Origin: Clostridiales bacterium
GTDB taxonomy: Bacteria; Bacillota; Clostridia; Christensenellales; JAISNN01
Reading direction: 5' to 3'
Length of the DNA: 34,417 nt
Assembly: GCA_031289755.1 (NCBI GenBank)
Contig: JAITOU010000018.1
Span: forward strand, 1 to 34,417
Part shown: positions 23,691-34,231 of the stretch, piece after piece
Layout of the letters: each line of letters begins with the position of its first letter
Numbering within the stretch: position 1 is the first letter of the stretch
Program-made: the position numbers and the translations under genes
Notes under the pieces: model-generated
Told to the model about the DNA's origin: nothing
The model's input: the letters and a program-made list of their open reading frames with translations, nothing else
Database searches by the model: none

Positions 23691-26018
23691 ATGAACAATC
23701 TCGATTTGACACAACTTAATCAATTTCAAGTAAAGCCCGTCACAGATACCGACGGGCAGCTTTTGGTAGTGGCGGGAGCCGGCAGCGGCAAGACGAGAGT
23801 ACTCACATACAGAGTGGCTTATCTTATCAATCATATCGGCGTAGACCCCCACAACATTCTCGCTATCACCTTTACAAACAAAGCCGCCAAGGAAATGGAA
23901 ACGAGAATCAATACCATGCTCGGCGGTGACAACCCCGTTTGGGTCAGCACCTTCCATTCTATGGCAAACCGCATTTTGCGCTACGACATAGACAAGATAG
24001 GCTATGACAGGAATTTTAGCATTTACGCCGAACCCGACGTGGACAGGGTTATCAAGCGGATTTTGCAAAACAAGCATATAGACGACAAGGAAACAAAATT
24101 TGCCGGAAAGGTAAGGTGGCACATATCGAACGCAAAAAATCTCGGTATGGACTCCGACAAATACGCCGCAAACATGGCTTTTTCTCGCAATGAAGAACAC
24201 GTAATCGACGTCTTTAAGGCATACGAAGAAGAATTGAAAGCCAATAACGCTCTCGACTTTGACGACCTTTTGTTAAAGACCGTCGAGCTGTTTTTGGCTT
24301 GCCCCGACGTTTTGGTCAAGTACAGCAAGCGTTTTAAATACATACATATCGACGAGTTTCAAGACACAAATAAGGTGCAGTATCAGCTATTGAGAATGCT
24401 TGCGTCTTATCATATGAATATCTTTGTCGTCGGCGACGACGACCAGAGTATTTACGGCTTTCGCGGAGCGGACGTCAGCAATATACTCAATTTCAAAAAG
24501 GATTTTCCCGAAGCCAAAATCTATAAGCTCGAAAGAAATTACAGAAGCACCGACAATATTCTCGCGGCGGCAAATTCCGTCATCGTCAACAACAAAAAAC
24601 GAATAAGCAAAAAGCTTTGGACGGAAGCCGGAACGGGCGAACCGGTCGTGATAAAAGAAAATTCCAGCGACCGCGACGAAGCCGAGTACGTCATATCCAA
24701 AATAAGCGGATTTTTAAAGGAAGGCTACGCCCTTAAAGACATGGCTATACTCATTCGCCAAAATTCTCTCACGCGCCTTTTTGAAGAGAAGCTCAATCTC
24801 TACGGCTATGCCTACAAGCTCTTCGGCGGTTTCAGATTTTATGAGCGCAAGGAAATCAAGGATATCGTGTCGTACATGAAGATGATAAGCAATCCCAAAG
24901 ACGGCGAAGCGATATTGCGTATAATCAATTTTCCTAAGCGCGGAATAGGCGATATCCTGATGAATAGGGTTGCCGATTGCGCACGCGCACGCGGCACGGA
25001 CATCATCGACGTGATTTTGAATATCGAAAACGACGACGCTTTTTCGGGCGTTCAAAAGACGCGCCTGACAGAATTTAAAAATATCGTAGTCAAGCTCATG
25101 GACGCGTCCTTAAATCTCCCTTTGTACGACTATGTGGAAGCTATCGTCAGAACGGCAGGCTTTGAAGCCTATTACAAGACCGCCGAAAAGGAAGAAGCCG
25201 AACGCTACGAGAATATCATCGAATTTGTCAACGCCGTTAGAGAATTTTGCAAGGACAATCCCGGAGCGTCCGCAGAAGAATTTTTGCAGTCGGTCGCGCT
25301 CATATCGGATATAGAAGACCCGGAAGACGACGACCGTATCATACTCGCGACGATACATTCGGTCAAGGGATTAGAATTTAAAATCGTCTTTATAGCCTGT
25401 CTCGAAGAAAAAATCTTCCCGTCCGCAATGTCTATCAACGAGGATTCGGAAGCGCAGGAAGAACGCCGCGTCATGTATGTGGCGATAACGAGAGCGCGTG
25501 AAAAACTCGTCATAACTTACGCTAAGAGCCGTTTTAGATTTAAAGAAGTGATATACTCTCTGCCGAGCCGTTTTGTCAAAGAAATGGAAGGCTGTCCTAA
25601 CATCGTTCTTCAAAAGTTAGCCGAACCGAAATACTCCGCCTACGGCGATTACAAGGATTACGGCAATACCGGCAGCAGCTTCACCGACGGCGGCGCGGGC
25701 TACAAGCGCGGAAAGCTATCCGGCTCCGACTTTTTAAATCCCGACAGGGCTGCGATAGAGAGAATGCTTACGGCGGGGGAAGGGTCGCCGCAGCCTTACA
25801 AAGCCTATTCGGCACAGGGTGCGTCTAACGGCGCGCAAAATACCGAATACGAAAAATACAAGCCGGGCGCAAAGGTCTTTCACAAAAAATTCGGCGAAGG
25901 AACGATTGTCGCCGTCAGCGGCTACGGCAGCGAAATGTCGGCGAGCATAGCCTTTGCAGGACTCGGCGTCAAGAAGTTTAACGTCTCTCTCGCGCCGTTA
26001 AAAATCGTCGAGAAATAA
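23691..26018 (+). CDS. pcrA: ATP-dependent DNA helicase PcrA/UvrD
   Basis: The 775-residue superfamily 1A helicase has all core motifs in order: motif I AGAGSGKTR (about 29-37), motif II HIDEFQDTN (about 218-226), motif III VVGDDDQSIYGFRGAD (about 245-260), motif IV LERNYRST (about 279-286), motif V TIHSVKGLEF (about 554-563) and motif VI MYVAITRARE (about 595-604). The C-terminal 50 residues (GAKVFHKKFGEGTIVAV) are the Tudor-like domain that contacts RNA polymerase in PcrA. It unwinds DNA 3' to 5' in nucleotide excision repair, transcription-repair coupling and removal of recombinase filaments. No clear ribosome binding site precedes the ATG. The next gene, ruvB, follows after 45 bases. Confidence 0.95.
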   Translation: MNNLDLTQLNQFQVKPVTDTDGQLLVVAGAGSGKTRVLTYRVAYLINHIGVDPHNILAITFTNKAAKEMETRINTMLGGDNPVWVSTFHSMANRILRYDIDKIGYDRNFSIYAEPDVDRVIKRILQNKHIDDKETKFAGKVRWHISNAKNLGMDSDKYAANMAFSRNEEHVIDVFKAYEEELKANNALDFDDLLLKTVELFLACPDVLVKYSKRFKYIHIDEFQDTNKVQYQLLRMLASYHMNIFVVGDDDQSIYGFRGADVSNILNFKKDFPEAKIYKLERNYRSTDNILAAANSVIVNNKKRISKKLWTEAGTGEPVVIKENSSDRDEAEYVISKISGFLKEGYALKDMAILIRQNSLTRLFEEKLNLYGYAYKLFGGFRFYERKEIKDIVSYMKMISNPKDGEAILRIINFPKRGIGDILMNRVADCARARGTDIIDVILNIENDDAFSGVQKTRLTEFKNIVVKLMDASLNLPLYDYVEAIVRTAGFEAYYKTAEKEEAERYENIIEFVNAVREFCKDNPGASAEEFLQSVALISDIEDPEDDDRIILATIHSVKGLEFKIVFIACLEEKIFPSAMSINEDSEAQEERRVMYVAITRAREKLVITYAKSRFRFKEVIYSLPSRFVKEMEGCPNIVLQKLAEPKYSAYGDYKDYGNTGSSFTDGGAGYKRGKLSGSDFLNPDRAAIERMLTAGEGSPQPYKAYSAQGASNGAQNTEYEKYKPGAKVFHKKFGEGTIVAVSGYGSEMSASIAFAGLGVKKFNVSLAPLKIVEK

Positions 26019-26063
26019 TGCCAAAAGGAAGCCGATGCTTAAAAAATCGGTTCGGGATACAAA

Positions 26064-27110
26064 ATGTCTGACATGATGGACGAAAGGATAATATCTTCTA
26101 TGCAAACCCAAAACGACGGCGACGCCGAGAATACTCTGCGCCCAAAATCGTTAAGGGAATACATCGGACAGGAAAAAATAAAAAAGAACCTTTCCGTCTG
26201 CATAGAAGCGGCAAAAAAACGCGGAGAGCCTCTCGACCACGTTCTTTTGTACGGGCCTCCGGGACTCGGAAAAACCACTCTGTCGCATATTATCGCCAAC
26301 GAAATGGGCGCGCAGATATGGATAACCTCCGGACCCGCGATAGAAAAGGCGGGGGATTTGGCGTCGATACTGAGCAATCTCAACGAGAGCGACGTGCTTT
26401 TTATAGACGAAATTCACAGGCTCAACCGAACGGTAGAAGAGATTCTCTATCCGGCTATGGAAGAATACGTTCTCGACATAGTAGTCGGAAAGGGTCCGGG
26501 CGCGAGAAGTATAAGAGTACCGCTGCACAGATTTACGCTCATAGGCGCGACGACGAGAGCCGGAATGCTTACGTCTCCGCTAAGAGACCGTTTCGGGATA
26601 TTGTTCCGTCTTGAATTGTACACGGCGGACGAGATAAAGCTGATTGTCAAGCGGTCTGCCGCCCTGTTAAATATCGAGATAGAAGACGCCGCCGCAGACG
26701 AGATAGCCAAGCGAAGCCGCGGCACTCCGAGAATAGCCAACAGACTGCTCAAAAGAGTGAGAGATTTTGCCGACGTAGCCGGCGAGCCGGGAATATCCTT
26801 AAAGCTGGCGTCCGCATCGCTGTATTCTCTCGATATAGACGCGCTTGGGTTAGACTCGACGGACAGAAATATTCTCGAAACGATAATCGGCAAATTTAAC
26901 GGCGGCCCCGTAGGATTGGAAACGATAGCGGCGGCGTCGGGCGAAGAGGCGATAACGGTAGAGGACGTATACGAGCCTTACCTTATGCAGCTGGGCTTTA
27001 TAGCGAGAACGCCGCGCGGCAGAATAGCCCTTAGAAGCGCGTACGCGCATTTGGGCTTAGAGCCGCCCGCGGACAAGACGCAGCAGTTGGATTTTTTTGA
27101 GGACAAATAG
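26064..27110 (+). CDS. ruvB: Holliday junction branch migration ATPase RuvB
   Basis: The 348-residue AAA+ protein has Walker [10 protein letters not shown] (about 66-74), Walker [10 protein letters not shown] (about 111-119), sensor 1 GATTRAGML (about 163-171), the arginine finger near PLRDRFG (about 174-180) and the C-terminal winged helix ending [10 protein letters not shown]. It forms the hexameric motor that drives branch migration at Holliday junctions with RuvA. RuvA, usually encoded just upstream, is absent here: pcrA occupies that position, so ruvA must be elsewhere. The stop codon is directly followed by the queA start codon. The ribosome binding site is poor, so translation may depend on upstream genes. 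Confidence 0.97.
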   Translation: MSDMMDERIISSMQTQNDGDAENTLRPKSLREYIGQEKIKKNLSVCIEAAKKRGEPLDHVLLYGPPGLGKTTLSHIIANEMGAQIWITSGPAIEKAGDLASILSNLNESDVLFIDEIHRLNRTVEEILYPAMEEYVLDIVVGKGPGARSIRVPLHRFTLIGATTRAGMLTSPLRDRFGILFRLELYTADEIKLIVKRSAALLNIEIEDAAADEIAKRSRGTPRIANRLLKRVRDFADVAGEPGISLKLASASLYSLDIDALGLDSTDRNILETIIGKFNGGPVGLETIAAASGEEAITVEDVYEPYLMQLGFIARTPRGRIALRSAYAHLGLEPPADKTQQLDFFEDK

Positions 27111-28130
27111 ATGAAGACAAGCGACTTTGATTATTTTTTGCCGCCGGAGCTGATAGCTCAGACGCCGCTAACGCCGCGTGACAGCTCACGGCTTTTGGTT
27201 TTTGACCGAAAAAGCGGCGCGGTATCGCATAAGGTCTTCCGCGATTTGACGGAATATTTTAAGGAAGGCGACGTCCTTGTCGTCAACAATACAAAGGTCG
27301 TTCCGGCACGGTTGTACGGAATACTGAACGCTTCGGCAAAAGCCGAAGTGCTTCTTTTGAAACGGTTAAATTTCAATACCTGCGAAGCTGTCATGCGCCC
27401 TGCAAAAAAGGCGAGAATCGGCTCGGTAATAACCTTCGGCGAAAAGCTCTCCGCCGTCGTCAAGGATTTTAAGGACGACGGTATAAGAATACTCGAATTT
27501 GCATTCGACGGGTCTTTCGAGAGTATTTTGGACGAAATCGGAGAAATGCCCCTGCCGCATTATATCAAAGAAAAGCTCGGCGACAAGACACGCTATCAGA
27601 CCGTATACGGCAAGACCGACGGCTCCGCCGCCGCTCCGACCGCCGGACTTCACTTCACGCCGGAGCTTCTCGCAAAGCTCAAACAAAAGGGCGTCCTGAT
27701 AGCCGAGATATTGCTTCACGTCGGCTTGGGGACTTTTCGTCCCGTCAAGTCGGACGAAGTGAGCGGACATAAGATGCACAGCGAATACTATGAGATAACG
27801 CCGCAGACGGCGGACATCGTCAACGCCGCAAAGCGAGAAGGACGCAGGATAACGGCGGTGGGAACGACGAGCGTCCGAACGCTCGAAAGCGCGTCCGACA
27901 ATGACGGATTTGTCAGGGCGGGGAGCGGCGACACGGATATTTTTATTTATCCGCCTTACAGCTTTAAAGTACCGGACGCTCTAATAACAAATTTTCATCT
28001 GCCTAAGTCGTCGCTCATCATGCTTGTTTCGGCGTTTGCCGGATATGACAATACTATGAGCTTGTACAAAACCGCCGTAGACGACGGTTACAGATTTTTT
28101 AGCTTCGGCGACGCTATGCTGATACTTTAA
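27111..28130 (+). CDS. queA: S-adenosylmethionine:tRNA ribosyltransferase-isomerase QueA
   Basis: The 339-residue protein carries the QueA hallmarks: [20 protein letters not shown] at the start, [14 protein letters not shown] (about 63-76), [14 protein letters not shown] (about 173-186), [11 protein letters not shown] and [10 protein letters not shown]. It moves the ribosyl part of S-adenosylmethionine onto the 7-aminomethyl-7-deazaguanine base in the anticodon of tRNAs with GUN anticodons, giving epoxyqueuosine. It begins on the base after the ruvB stop and stands 67 bases before tgt, which supplies its substrate. Genes for preQ1 synthesis or uptake are not in this window. Confidence 0.96.
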   Translation: MKTSDFDYFLPPELIAQTPLTPRDSSRLLVFDRKSGAVSHKVFRDLTEYFKEGDVLVVNNTKVVPARLYGILNASAKAEVLLLKRLNFNTCEAVMRPAKKARIGSVITFGEKLSAVVKDFKDDGIRILEFAFDGSFESILDEIGEMPLPHYIKEKLGDKTRYQTVYGKTDGSAAAPTAGLHFTPELLAKLKQKGVLIAEILLHVGLGTFRPVKSDEVSGHKMHSEYYEITPQTADIVNAAKREGRRITAVGTTSVRTLESASDNDGFVRAGSGDTDIFIYPPYSFKVPDALITNFHLPKSSLIMLVSAFAGYDNTMSLYKTAVDDGYRFFSFGDAMLIL

Positions 28131-28170
28131 GACAAGACGTTTTTTTAACGGCGAAATGCCGCTTTTTTGA

Positions 28171-29304
<1,134 letters not shown>

Positions 29305-29333
29305 TTGTTTTCTTACAAAATTTGGTGTATAAT
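29305..29333 (+). promoter_or_regulatory. Promoter of yajC
   Basis: TTGTTT (29305-29310), a 17-base spacer and TATAAT (29328-29333) lie directly after the tgt stop codon. The leader of about 95 bases contains a possible hairpin in which ATTCCCG pairs with CGGGAAT (about 29343-29384), so yajC may have its own regulation. Confidence 0.6.
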
Positions 29334-29433
29334 AACTTAGTAATTCCCGACATAGCGTTTATTTTTTCGTGAATGACGGGAATATTATAATGGGTAAATA
29401 TTAAAAATTTTTTTTAAGTAAGGAGTAAAAACA

Positions 29434-29796
29434 ATGGGTGTTTCAAATTTAATTTTAGCGGCGGCTGATTCGAGTTCATATTTTTTATATGTTATGATAG
29501 GACTTCTCGTCCTAATGTTCGGCTTTCAGTTTATATCGGGACGCAAAAAGAATAAAAAACGTCAAGAGCTTTTGAACAGCATAGGACCCGGTGCAAAGAT
29601 TCTCACAATCGGCGGAATGTACGGCGAAATCAAAAACATTACTGCCGACAACAAAATCGTCGTCAACGTAGGCACTTACGACAGGGAAACTCTCATAACC
29701 TTAGACAGACAGAGCATCCGCACCGTCGTCGAAGGCTTTGCCGCTTCCACAGTCCAAGCCCCCGTCGAAGAAGTCAAGGAAGAAGAGAACAAATAG
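29434..29796 (+). CDS. yajC: Preprotein translocase subunit YajC
   Basis: The 120-residue protein has one transmembrane helix (about 14-34), then a basic cytoplasmic stretch SGRKKNKKRQELLNSIGPGA, and the conserved LTIGGMYGEIKNI with the following strand NKIVVNVG. This is the YajC fold; it associates with SecDF and SecYEG in protein export. The acidic tail VEEVKEEENK is typical. AAGGAG lies eight bases before the ATG. SecD and SecF, often next in line, are not found here: the terminator ends the block. Confidence 0.93.
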   Translation: MGVSNLILAAADSSSYFLYVMIGLLVLMFGFQFISGRKKNKKRQELLNSIGPGAKILTIGGMYGEIKNITADNKIVVNVGTYDRETLITLDRQSIRTVVEGFAASTVQAPVEEVKEEENK

Positions 29797-29886
29797 TCTA
29801 TCGGATATTATTGATTTGTCAAAAAATCGTAGACTTCGACTTGTCAAAAAAACGACATGACCTAATTTTGATACACAAAAAAACGG

Positions 29887-29914
29887 AGCGGTATTTTTTA
29901 CCGCTCTTTTTTAT
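29887..29914 (+). terminator. Intrinsic terminator after yajC
   Basis: GAGCGGTA (29887-29894) pairs with TACCGCTC (29900-29907) around a T-rich loop and is followed by a run of seven or more T. It closes the pcrA-yajC block. Confidence 0.85.
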
Positions 29915-29967
29915 TTGGTATAATAGATTAGTCCTAATATTTAACACTCCGAATTAAAATGAACCAT

Positions 29968-30048
29968 AATATTTTTCAACCCGAATTAAGATTATACCGA
30001 ATATTTTTCAACCCGATTTATATAATTTCTAATATTTTTCCAACCCGA
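29968..30048 (-). repeat. Three direct repeats of a 17-base element at 31-32 base spacing
   Basis: The element AATATTTTTCAACCCGA occurs at 29968-29984 and 30000-30016, and with one extra C at 30031-30048. A weaker fourth copy seems to lie near 29935-29952. On the minus strand the third copy is the 3' end of the XRE regulator gene, so the other copies look like repeats of that gene tail. Confidence 0.75.
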
Positions 30049-30250
30049 ACAAATAATCTGCGGAAATATCGTACAGCTTGCAAAGAAAAATTATCTCGTC
30101 ATAATTCAGCTCAAATACGCCGTTCTCAAAACGGCTGTATTGTTGTTGCGTCATATACAGCTTTTTTGCAACCTGCGCCTGCGTATAGTGCGCGGCAACG
30201 CGGCTTTCTTTCAAGCGCGAACCGACTTCTTTTTTGATACCTTTATCCAC
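30029..30250 (-). CDS. XRE-family helix-turn-helix regulator
   Basis: The 73-residue protein is a single Cro/CI-type domain: LKESRVAAHYTQAQVAKKLY (helices 1-2), MTQQQYSRFENGVFEL (recognition helix and turn) and IIFLCKLYDISADYLFGL (the usual end of such domains). It should bind DNA as a dimer and has no sensor domain. The start is a GTG; a TATAAT-like box lies only about six bases before it on the minus strand, so a leaderless message is possible. Its stop codon lies in the last of the three direct repeats. It faces away from the two small membrane-protein genes, whose promoters start 35 bases from its own start codon. Confidence 0.85.
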   Translation of the reverse strand: MDKGIKKEVGSRLKESRVAAHYTQAQVAKKLYMTQQQYSRFENGVFELNYDEIIFLCKLYDISADYLFGLEKY

Positions 30251-30284
30251 ATGAATATTATATGATTTTACATCACAAAATGGC

Positions 30285-30313
30285 TTTACTTACGCCATAA
30301 AACGGTGTATAAT
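30285..30313 (+). promoter_or_regulatory. First of two tandem promoters of the island
   Basis: TTTACT (30285-30290) and TATAAT (30308-30313) are separated by 17 bases. No gene starts before 30441, so its transcript would have an untranslated leader of about 120 bases that runs through the second promoter. Confidence 0.55.
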
Positions 30314-30383
30314 ATTGTAAATTAATTATTAAATCACATCGGTCGGCGGAACAATTGTACGGGAATTGCATAATAAAAATATA

Positions 30384-30412
30384 TTGACAGACATTATTTA
30401 TTGATATATAAT
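30384..30412 (+). promoter_or_regulatory. Perfect-consensus promoter of the small membrane-protein pair
   Basis: TTGACA (30384-30389) and TATAAT (30407-30412) with a 17-base spacer match the sigma-A consensus at all twelve positions. The first membrane-protein gene begins 28 bases after the -10 box, with AAGGA in between. Confidence 0.85.
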
Positions 30413-30440
30413 ATATTAAAATCATATAAGGATAATATTT

Positions 30441-30737
30441 ATGAAAAGTATTTCGCAAGAATACCAAGACCACAAAGTATTTTATGACGATTTTTTAAAG
30501 GATTGGCGAAGAAAAACCTTATCACTATGGGCAGTGTCGGGCTTTATAGGAAATGTACTGTTTTTTATTGGTGGAATTTTTCTTTTTCTTTTGAATATTT
30601 CTTTTGAAGGATTTATAGAATGTTTGATATGTTGGATTTTTGGAACAATAGGTTTTATCGCGGTATATTTTATAATAAAAAAAGCAAAGAAAGAATTTTA
30701 TTTAACATACAACAACGATAAAGGTGATAAAAAATAG
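30441..30737 (+). CDS. Small two-helix membrane protein, copy 1
   Basis: The 98-residue protein is unfamiliar. A charged N-terminus (MKSISQEYQDHKVFYDDFLK, then DWRRKT) precedes two transmembrane helices (about 29-52 and 57-78) and a lysine-rich tail (KKAKKEFYLTYNNDKGDKK). Both ends should be cytoplasmic. AAGGA lies before the ATG. It is followed after 24 bases by a paralogue and shares a perfect-consensus promoter with it. The DNA is very AT-rich. Possible roles (immunity protein, small toxin, stress protein) are guesses. Confidence 0.75.
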   Translation: MKSISQEYQDHKVFYDDFLKDWRRKTLSLWAVSGFIGNVLFFIGGIFLFLLNISFEGFIECLICWIFGTIGFIAVYFIIKKAKKEFYLTYNNDKGDKK

Positions 30738-30761
30738 TGTATTTATATAAGGACGATATTT

Positions 30762-31058
30762 ATGAAAAGTATCTCGCAAGAATACCAAGCCCACAAAGTG
30801 TTTTATGACGATTTTTTAAAAGATTGGCGAAGAAAAACCTTGTCTTTGTGTGCTGTATCTAATTTAATCAGTACGGTCGTGCTTTTTATTGCCGGTATTG
30901 TTTTTTTGCTTATTGATATTTCTTTTGACGGCTTAATAGAATGCTTGTCGTTTTGGTTTTTCGGAGCGATTACCTTTGTGATTGCGTATTTTTCAATAAA
31001 AAAAGCCAAGAAAGAATTTTATTTATCATATAACAACGATAAAGGTAATAAAAAATAG
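30762..31058 (+). CDS. Small two-helix membrane protein, copy 2
   Basis: The 98-residue protein is a tandem paralogue of the preceding one and has exactly the same length. By my alignment they differ at about 27 positions. The first 29 residues differ at one position (D10A) and the last 20 at two, while most changes fall in the two transmembrane helices (about 30-77). AAGGA precedes the ATG. It has no promoter of its own that I can see and is ended by the terminator at 31088. Confidence 0.75.
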   Translation: MKSISQEYQAHKVFYDDFLKDWRRKTLSLCAVSNLISTVVLFIAGIVFLLIDISFDGLIECLSFWFFGAITFVIAYFSIKKAKKEFYLSYNNDKGNKK

Positions 31059-31087
31059 TTTTTTATATTACGATATTTCATTAAAAG

Positions 31088-31118
31088 CATACGCTTAAAG
31101 TTTGAGCGTATGTTTTTT
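31088..31118 (+). terminator. Intrinsic terminator after the membrane-protein pair
   Basis: CATACGCT (31088-31095) pairs with AGCGTATG (31105-31112) and is followed by TTTTTTATT. Confidence 0.85.
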
Positions 31119-31196
31119 ATTAAAGAGAATTTTAAAAAATATTAAAAAACATATTGACTTACATCATAAAGTATAGTAAGAAAAAACGGACACGCA

Positions 31197-33617
31197 GTGG
31201 ATTTTGTCGATTCGGCGCAAGGAACATTTGATACTGTGGAGTTTGACGCCGATACGCCGATAGCTTTATCCGAAAACGATGCCAAGCTGATTTACATTTA
31301 TAAAGATACAAGCCGCACATATTCTTTTACGCCTACTTACAGCGCGAATTATTCGATTACTCATAATATGACCGACGCGTCGGGAAACTATTATAAAATA
31401 TATCGGATAATTAACGGACAAAAGAATTATATATATGACGGTGAAACGGCTACGAACATTTATTTGGAAGCGGGTATTTGCTATTATCCTGAAATATATA
31501 AGACAAACGGAATTGATTATGATGTGGGTTATGTAAGTATCGCTATGGAGCGAATAACGCCTAACATAACAAAACAAATCAATATTAACGGAAATAAAAC
31601 GAGCGCGTATATACTTAACAGTGCTTCGACTCAAATATTGAACATGGAAAGCTCAAACGGCAATGTCAAAATAAACAGGATTATAGATAAATCGACGGGA
31701 GAAATTACAGCGGTAAACGGTAATATTTTATCTTATCGTTTTGTCGGCGGTAAAAATTATATTATCGAAGTGCAAAATATTGCAATCGTCACAGCGGCTT
31801 CGCAGTTGTTCTTTAAAAATCCTTCCGATTTGCCGGATAGTACTAACATTGACCCTAACGATATAGGTTTATATTATAAATTTACAGCTACAGAAACCGG
31901 CTCATATGTATTTACTTTTAAGTACGGTAAATCAAATTTAGCTATTGATTTTTTAGATGATTATGCTGAATTTACCAATATAAATACTACCATTGGAAGT
32001 GGCTATAAGATGATTGTCAAGCACATGAATGCAGGACAAACGATATATGTCAAAATAGCAGATTTGTCAAACGTAACGGAGAGTGTAAATATCGTTAAAA
32101 ACAAAATAGAAAGTGCATATCAATGGATAATCAACGGCAATGTCTACACGCAGGATACAATAAATATGACGGTCGGCAGTAGCTTGACGCTTGCGTTGAG
32201 AATTAATGGCAGTATAGATATCAGTATGACATCTACCGATTTAATGATAATAAATAACGGACAATATTGTAAAATAGAACAAGTGAGCAACAAAATTACG
32301 ATATCGGCAGATACCCGTATAGGTTCGTCTTTTACCGTTCTTGCCCAAAAGACACAAGACCCGGAATCAGATTTTTACGGTAAGATTTTCACGGTAGTAC
32401 CTATTGCAAGCAATGCGGTTACCTTCAATTATTTCAACGACAACGACAGCACACGCATGACATATGCAAACAGTACAATAAAGGCGGTAAGATACAGTAT
32501 TATCGCGCCGGGTTTTGACGGCTCAATTATCGAAACATCATCATCAACAATCAATCTTACCCAAATTTTAAATGGTAAACTATGCTATAAAACAGCAAAA
32601 ATTCAAATAATTGCTTTAAAAATAGAAGGGAAAAACAATAATAATGTAGTATATCAAGATTGGATTTCAAACGGAACATTTGGTATATCCATAGCGAGTA
32701 AAGATGTTTCCGGTTCATACGGTGGCGGTAACGGGACTGTTTCAGAACCTTATTTAATTGATAATATACGGCATTTCCAAAACATAAATCTTACAAATCA
32801 AAGCGGTATATATTATAAACAGACAAATCATTTGAATTTTTCAAACACGGCTACGCCTAGAAATATTACGTTCAGAGGTATTTATAACGGCAACAGTAAA
32901 TTTATTAACAATATTAAAATTACTTCAACCGCTACGACAGGCAATGTTGGAGGATTATTTGACTATAATTACGGAACGATAGAAAATATACTTGAATTTA
33001 CTGTGACAATAATACTATCAGGAAATACTTGGTTCGGTGTGAATGTAGGCGGTATAGTCGGTGCAAATAGCGGAACAATCAACGGACCTGTCGTTTTAAG
33101 CGGTAGTATCAACGCAGGCAAAAACAGCGAAGGCGGCACATTAGGCGGTGTTGCCGGCATAAATTTAGGAATAATCAAGAATGGCACAAATTCTATGACT
33201 CTCGAGGCATATGGCGACATCGGCGGTTTTGTTGGCATAAATTACGGAGATATCAGCTCGGTCATATTTAAAGGAAAAATAAATTTTTATCAGAGAATTG
33301 ATGCCGTCAACAGAAGCGCGGGCGGAGTTTTAGGCTGCAATGTAGGAACGGTTGCAAATGTTTCTGTTTCCGCAGAAGCAAAAATAAAATATTCTAATAC
33401 AAGCGCATCGGACAGTATGACCTTATCGCCCCATATCGGAATTGTTGTAGGGTATAGCAACGGCGGTACAATGACACTTTTGGGTGCGAACGGAAGCGTT
33501 GATTTGGGCGTTTTAAAGTTGGTTTCACAAACAACAGGAATTTTGTTCTGGAAGAAGACTGTTACATGGGATCAAAAAAAGAATGCAGGAAATAGAGCGG
33601 TTGGATTTTATGTGTAA
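31197..33617 (+). pseudogene. GLUG-repeat surface protein, probably missing its 5' end
   Basis: An open frame runs from a stop at 31167-31169 to TAA 33615-33617; the first usable start is GTG 31197, giving 806 residues. There is no ribosome binding site and no signal peptide, although the content is clearly extracellular. The first 500 residues contain beta-sandwich-like repeats (DADTPIALSENDAKLIYIYK; IGLYYKFTATETGSYVFTF). Residues about 510-760 carry GLUG-like repeats (VGGLFDYNYGTIENI, VGGIVGANSGTING, LGGVAGINLGIIKNG, IGGFVGINYGDISSV, AGGVLGCNVGTVANV), a motif of bacterial adhesins. No LPxTG or other anchor is seen at the C-terminus. I infer a fragment of a longer adhesin whose promoter and signal sequence were lost; an atypical export route is the alternative. 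The gene is AT-rich relative to the core genes. Confidence 0.6.
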
Positions 33618-33755
33618 TAAAAATAAAGGTCATATGTTGATTTTTATCTTTTTAGGAAGTCAAAAAATATTTACAAAATATATTGATAATTTGCACTGAT
33701 TTTGTTGAACATGGAAATTAAAATATTCATTTGAAATATATTCCAAACAACAAAA

Positions 33756-33788
33756 AAACGGAGCGTTCTTTTATTAAACGCTCCGTTT
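33756..33788. terminator. Hairpin with best T-run on the minus strand
   Basis: A perfect 12-bp stem (33756-33767 with 33777-33788) with a 9-base loop is preceded by A-rich and followed by GTCAT sequence on the plus strand. It may end the surface-protein transcript, but its T-run (seven T) serves minus-strand transcription. The rest of the 33618-33969 stretch is AT-rich and I see no gene in it. Confidence 0.6.
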
Positions 33789-33969
33789 GTCATCGGTATA
33801 TCTAAGCTATGTAAGTACGGTAAGGTCTTTGGACAAAATAATCGTAATTAAAAGGTAACATATAAGAAAAACAGCCGATAAACGGAGCAGGTAGGTAAAA
33901 GGTTATCAGCCATGCTTGCGGTTTTCTCCGATTTTTAAAAACTTGTTTTAAAATAATGGACAAATTTAA

Positions 33970-33998
33970 TTGACAAAAATAATCGGTTATGATAATAT
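33970..33998 (+). promoter_or_regulatory. Strong promoter of the tRNA-Ala/tRNA-Ile (rRNA) operon
   Basis: TTGACA (33970-33975), a 17-base spacer and TAATAT (33993-33998), with TG one base before the -10 box. The transcript should begin near 34005 and start with a small hairpin (34008-34013 with 34019-34024). The leader before tRNA-Ala is only about 70 bases. Confidence 0.75.
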
Positions 33999-34074
33999 AT
34001 TTAGGCTGTCCTTTTGGGAAGGACTGTATTTGATGCGGTTAAAACAGATTTTCTTCACGGATTATCCGTTTGAC

Positions 34075-34150
34075 GGGGGTATAGCTCAGCTGGGAGAGCA
34101 CCTGCCTTGCAAGCAGGGGGTCAGCGGTTCGATCCCGCTTATCTCCACCA
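34075..34150 (+). tRNA. tRNA-Ala(TGC)
   Basis: The cloverleaf is complete: acceptor GGGGGTA with TATCTCC including the alanine-specific G3-U70 pair, D-arm GCTC/GAGC, anticodon stem CCTGC/GCAGG around CTTGCAA (anticodon TGC), T-arm GCGGT/CCCGC-type, and an encoded CCA at 34148-34150. It stands four bases before tRNA-Ile, the pair usually found in the 16S-23S spacer. Confidence 0.96.
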
Positions 34151-34154
34151 TTAA

Positions 34155-34231
34155 GGGCTTATAGCTCAGCTGGTTAGAGCACGCGCCTGATAAGCGCGAG
34201 GCCGGTGGTTCGAGTCCACTTGAGCCCACCA
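34155..34231 (+). tRNA. tRNA-Ile(GAT)
   Basis: Acceptor GGGCTTA pairs with TGAGCCC (one G-T pair), the anticodon stem is CGCGC/GCGCG around CTGATAA (anticodon GAT), and CCA is encoded at 34229-34231. The length of 77 bases with CCA is usual for tRNA-Ile. Confidence 0.96.

Noticed and set aside
29968..30048. Repeat cluster considered as a CRISPR array
   Set aside because: The repeats are 17 bases with about 15-base gaps, overlap a coding gene end and have no cas genes near, so they do not fit a CRISPR array.
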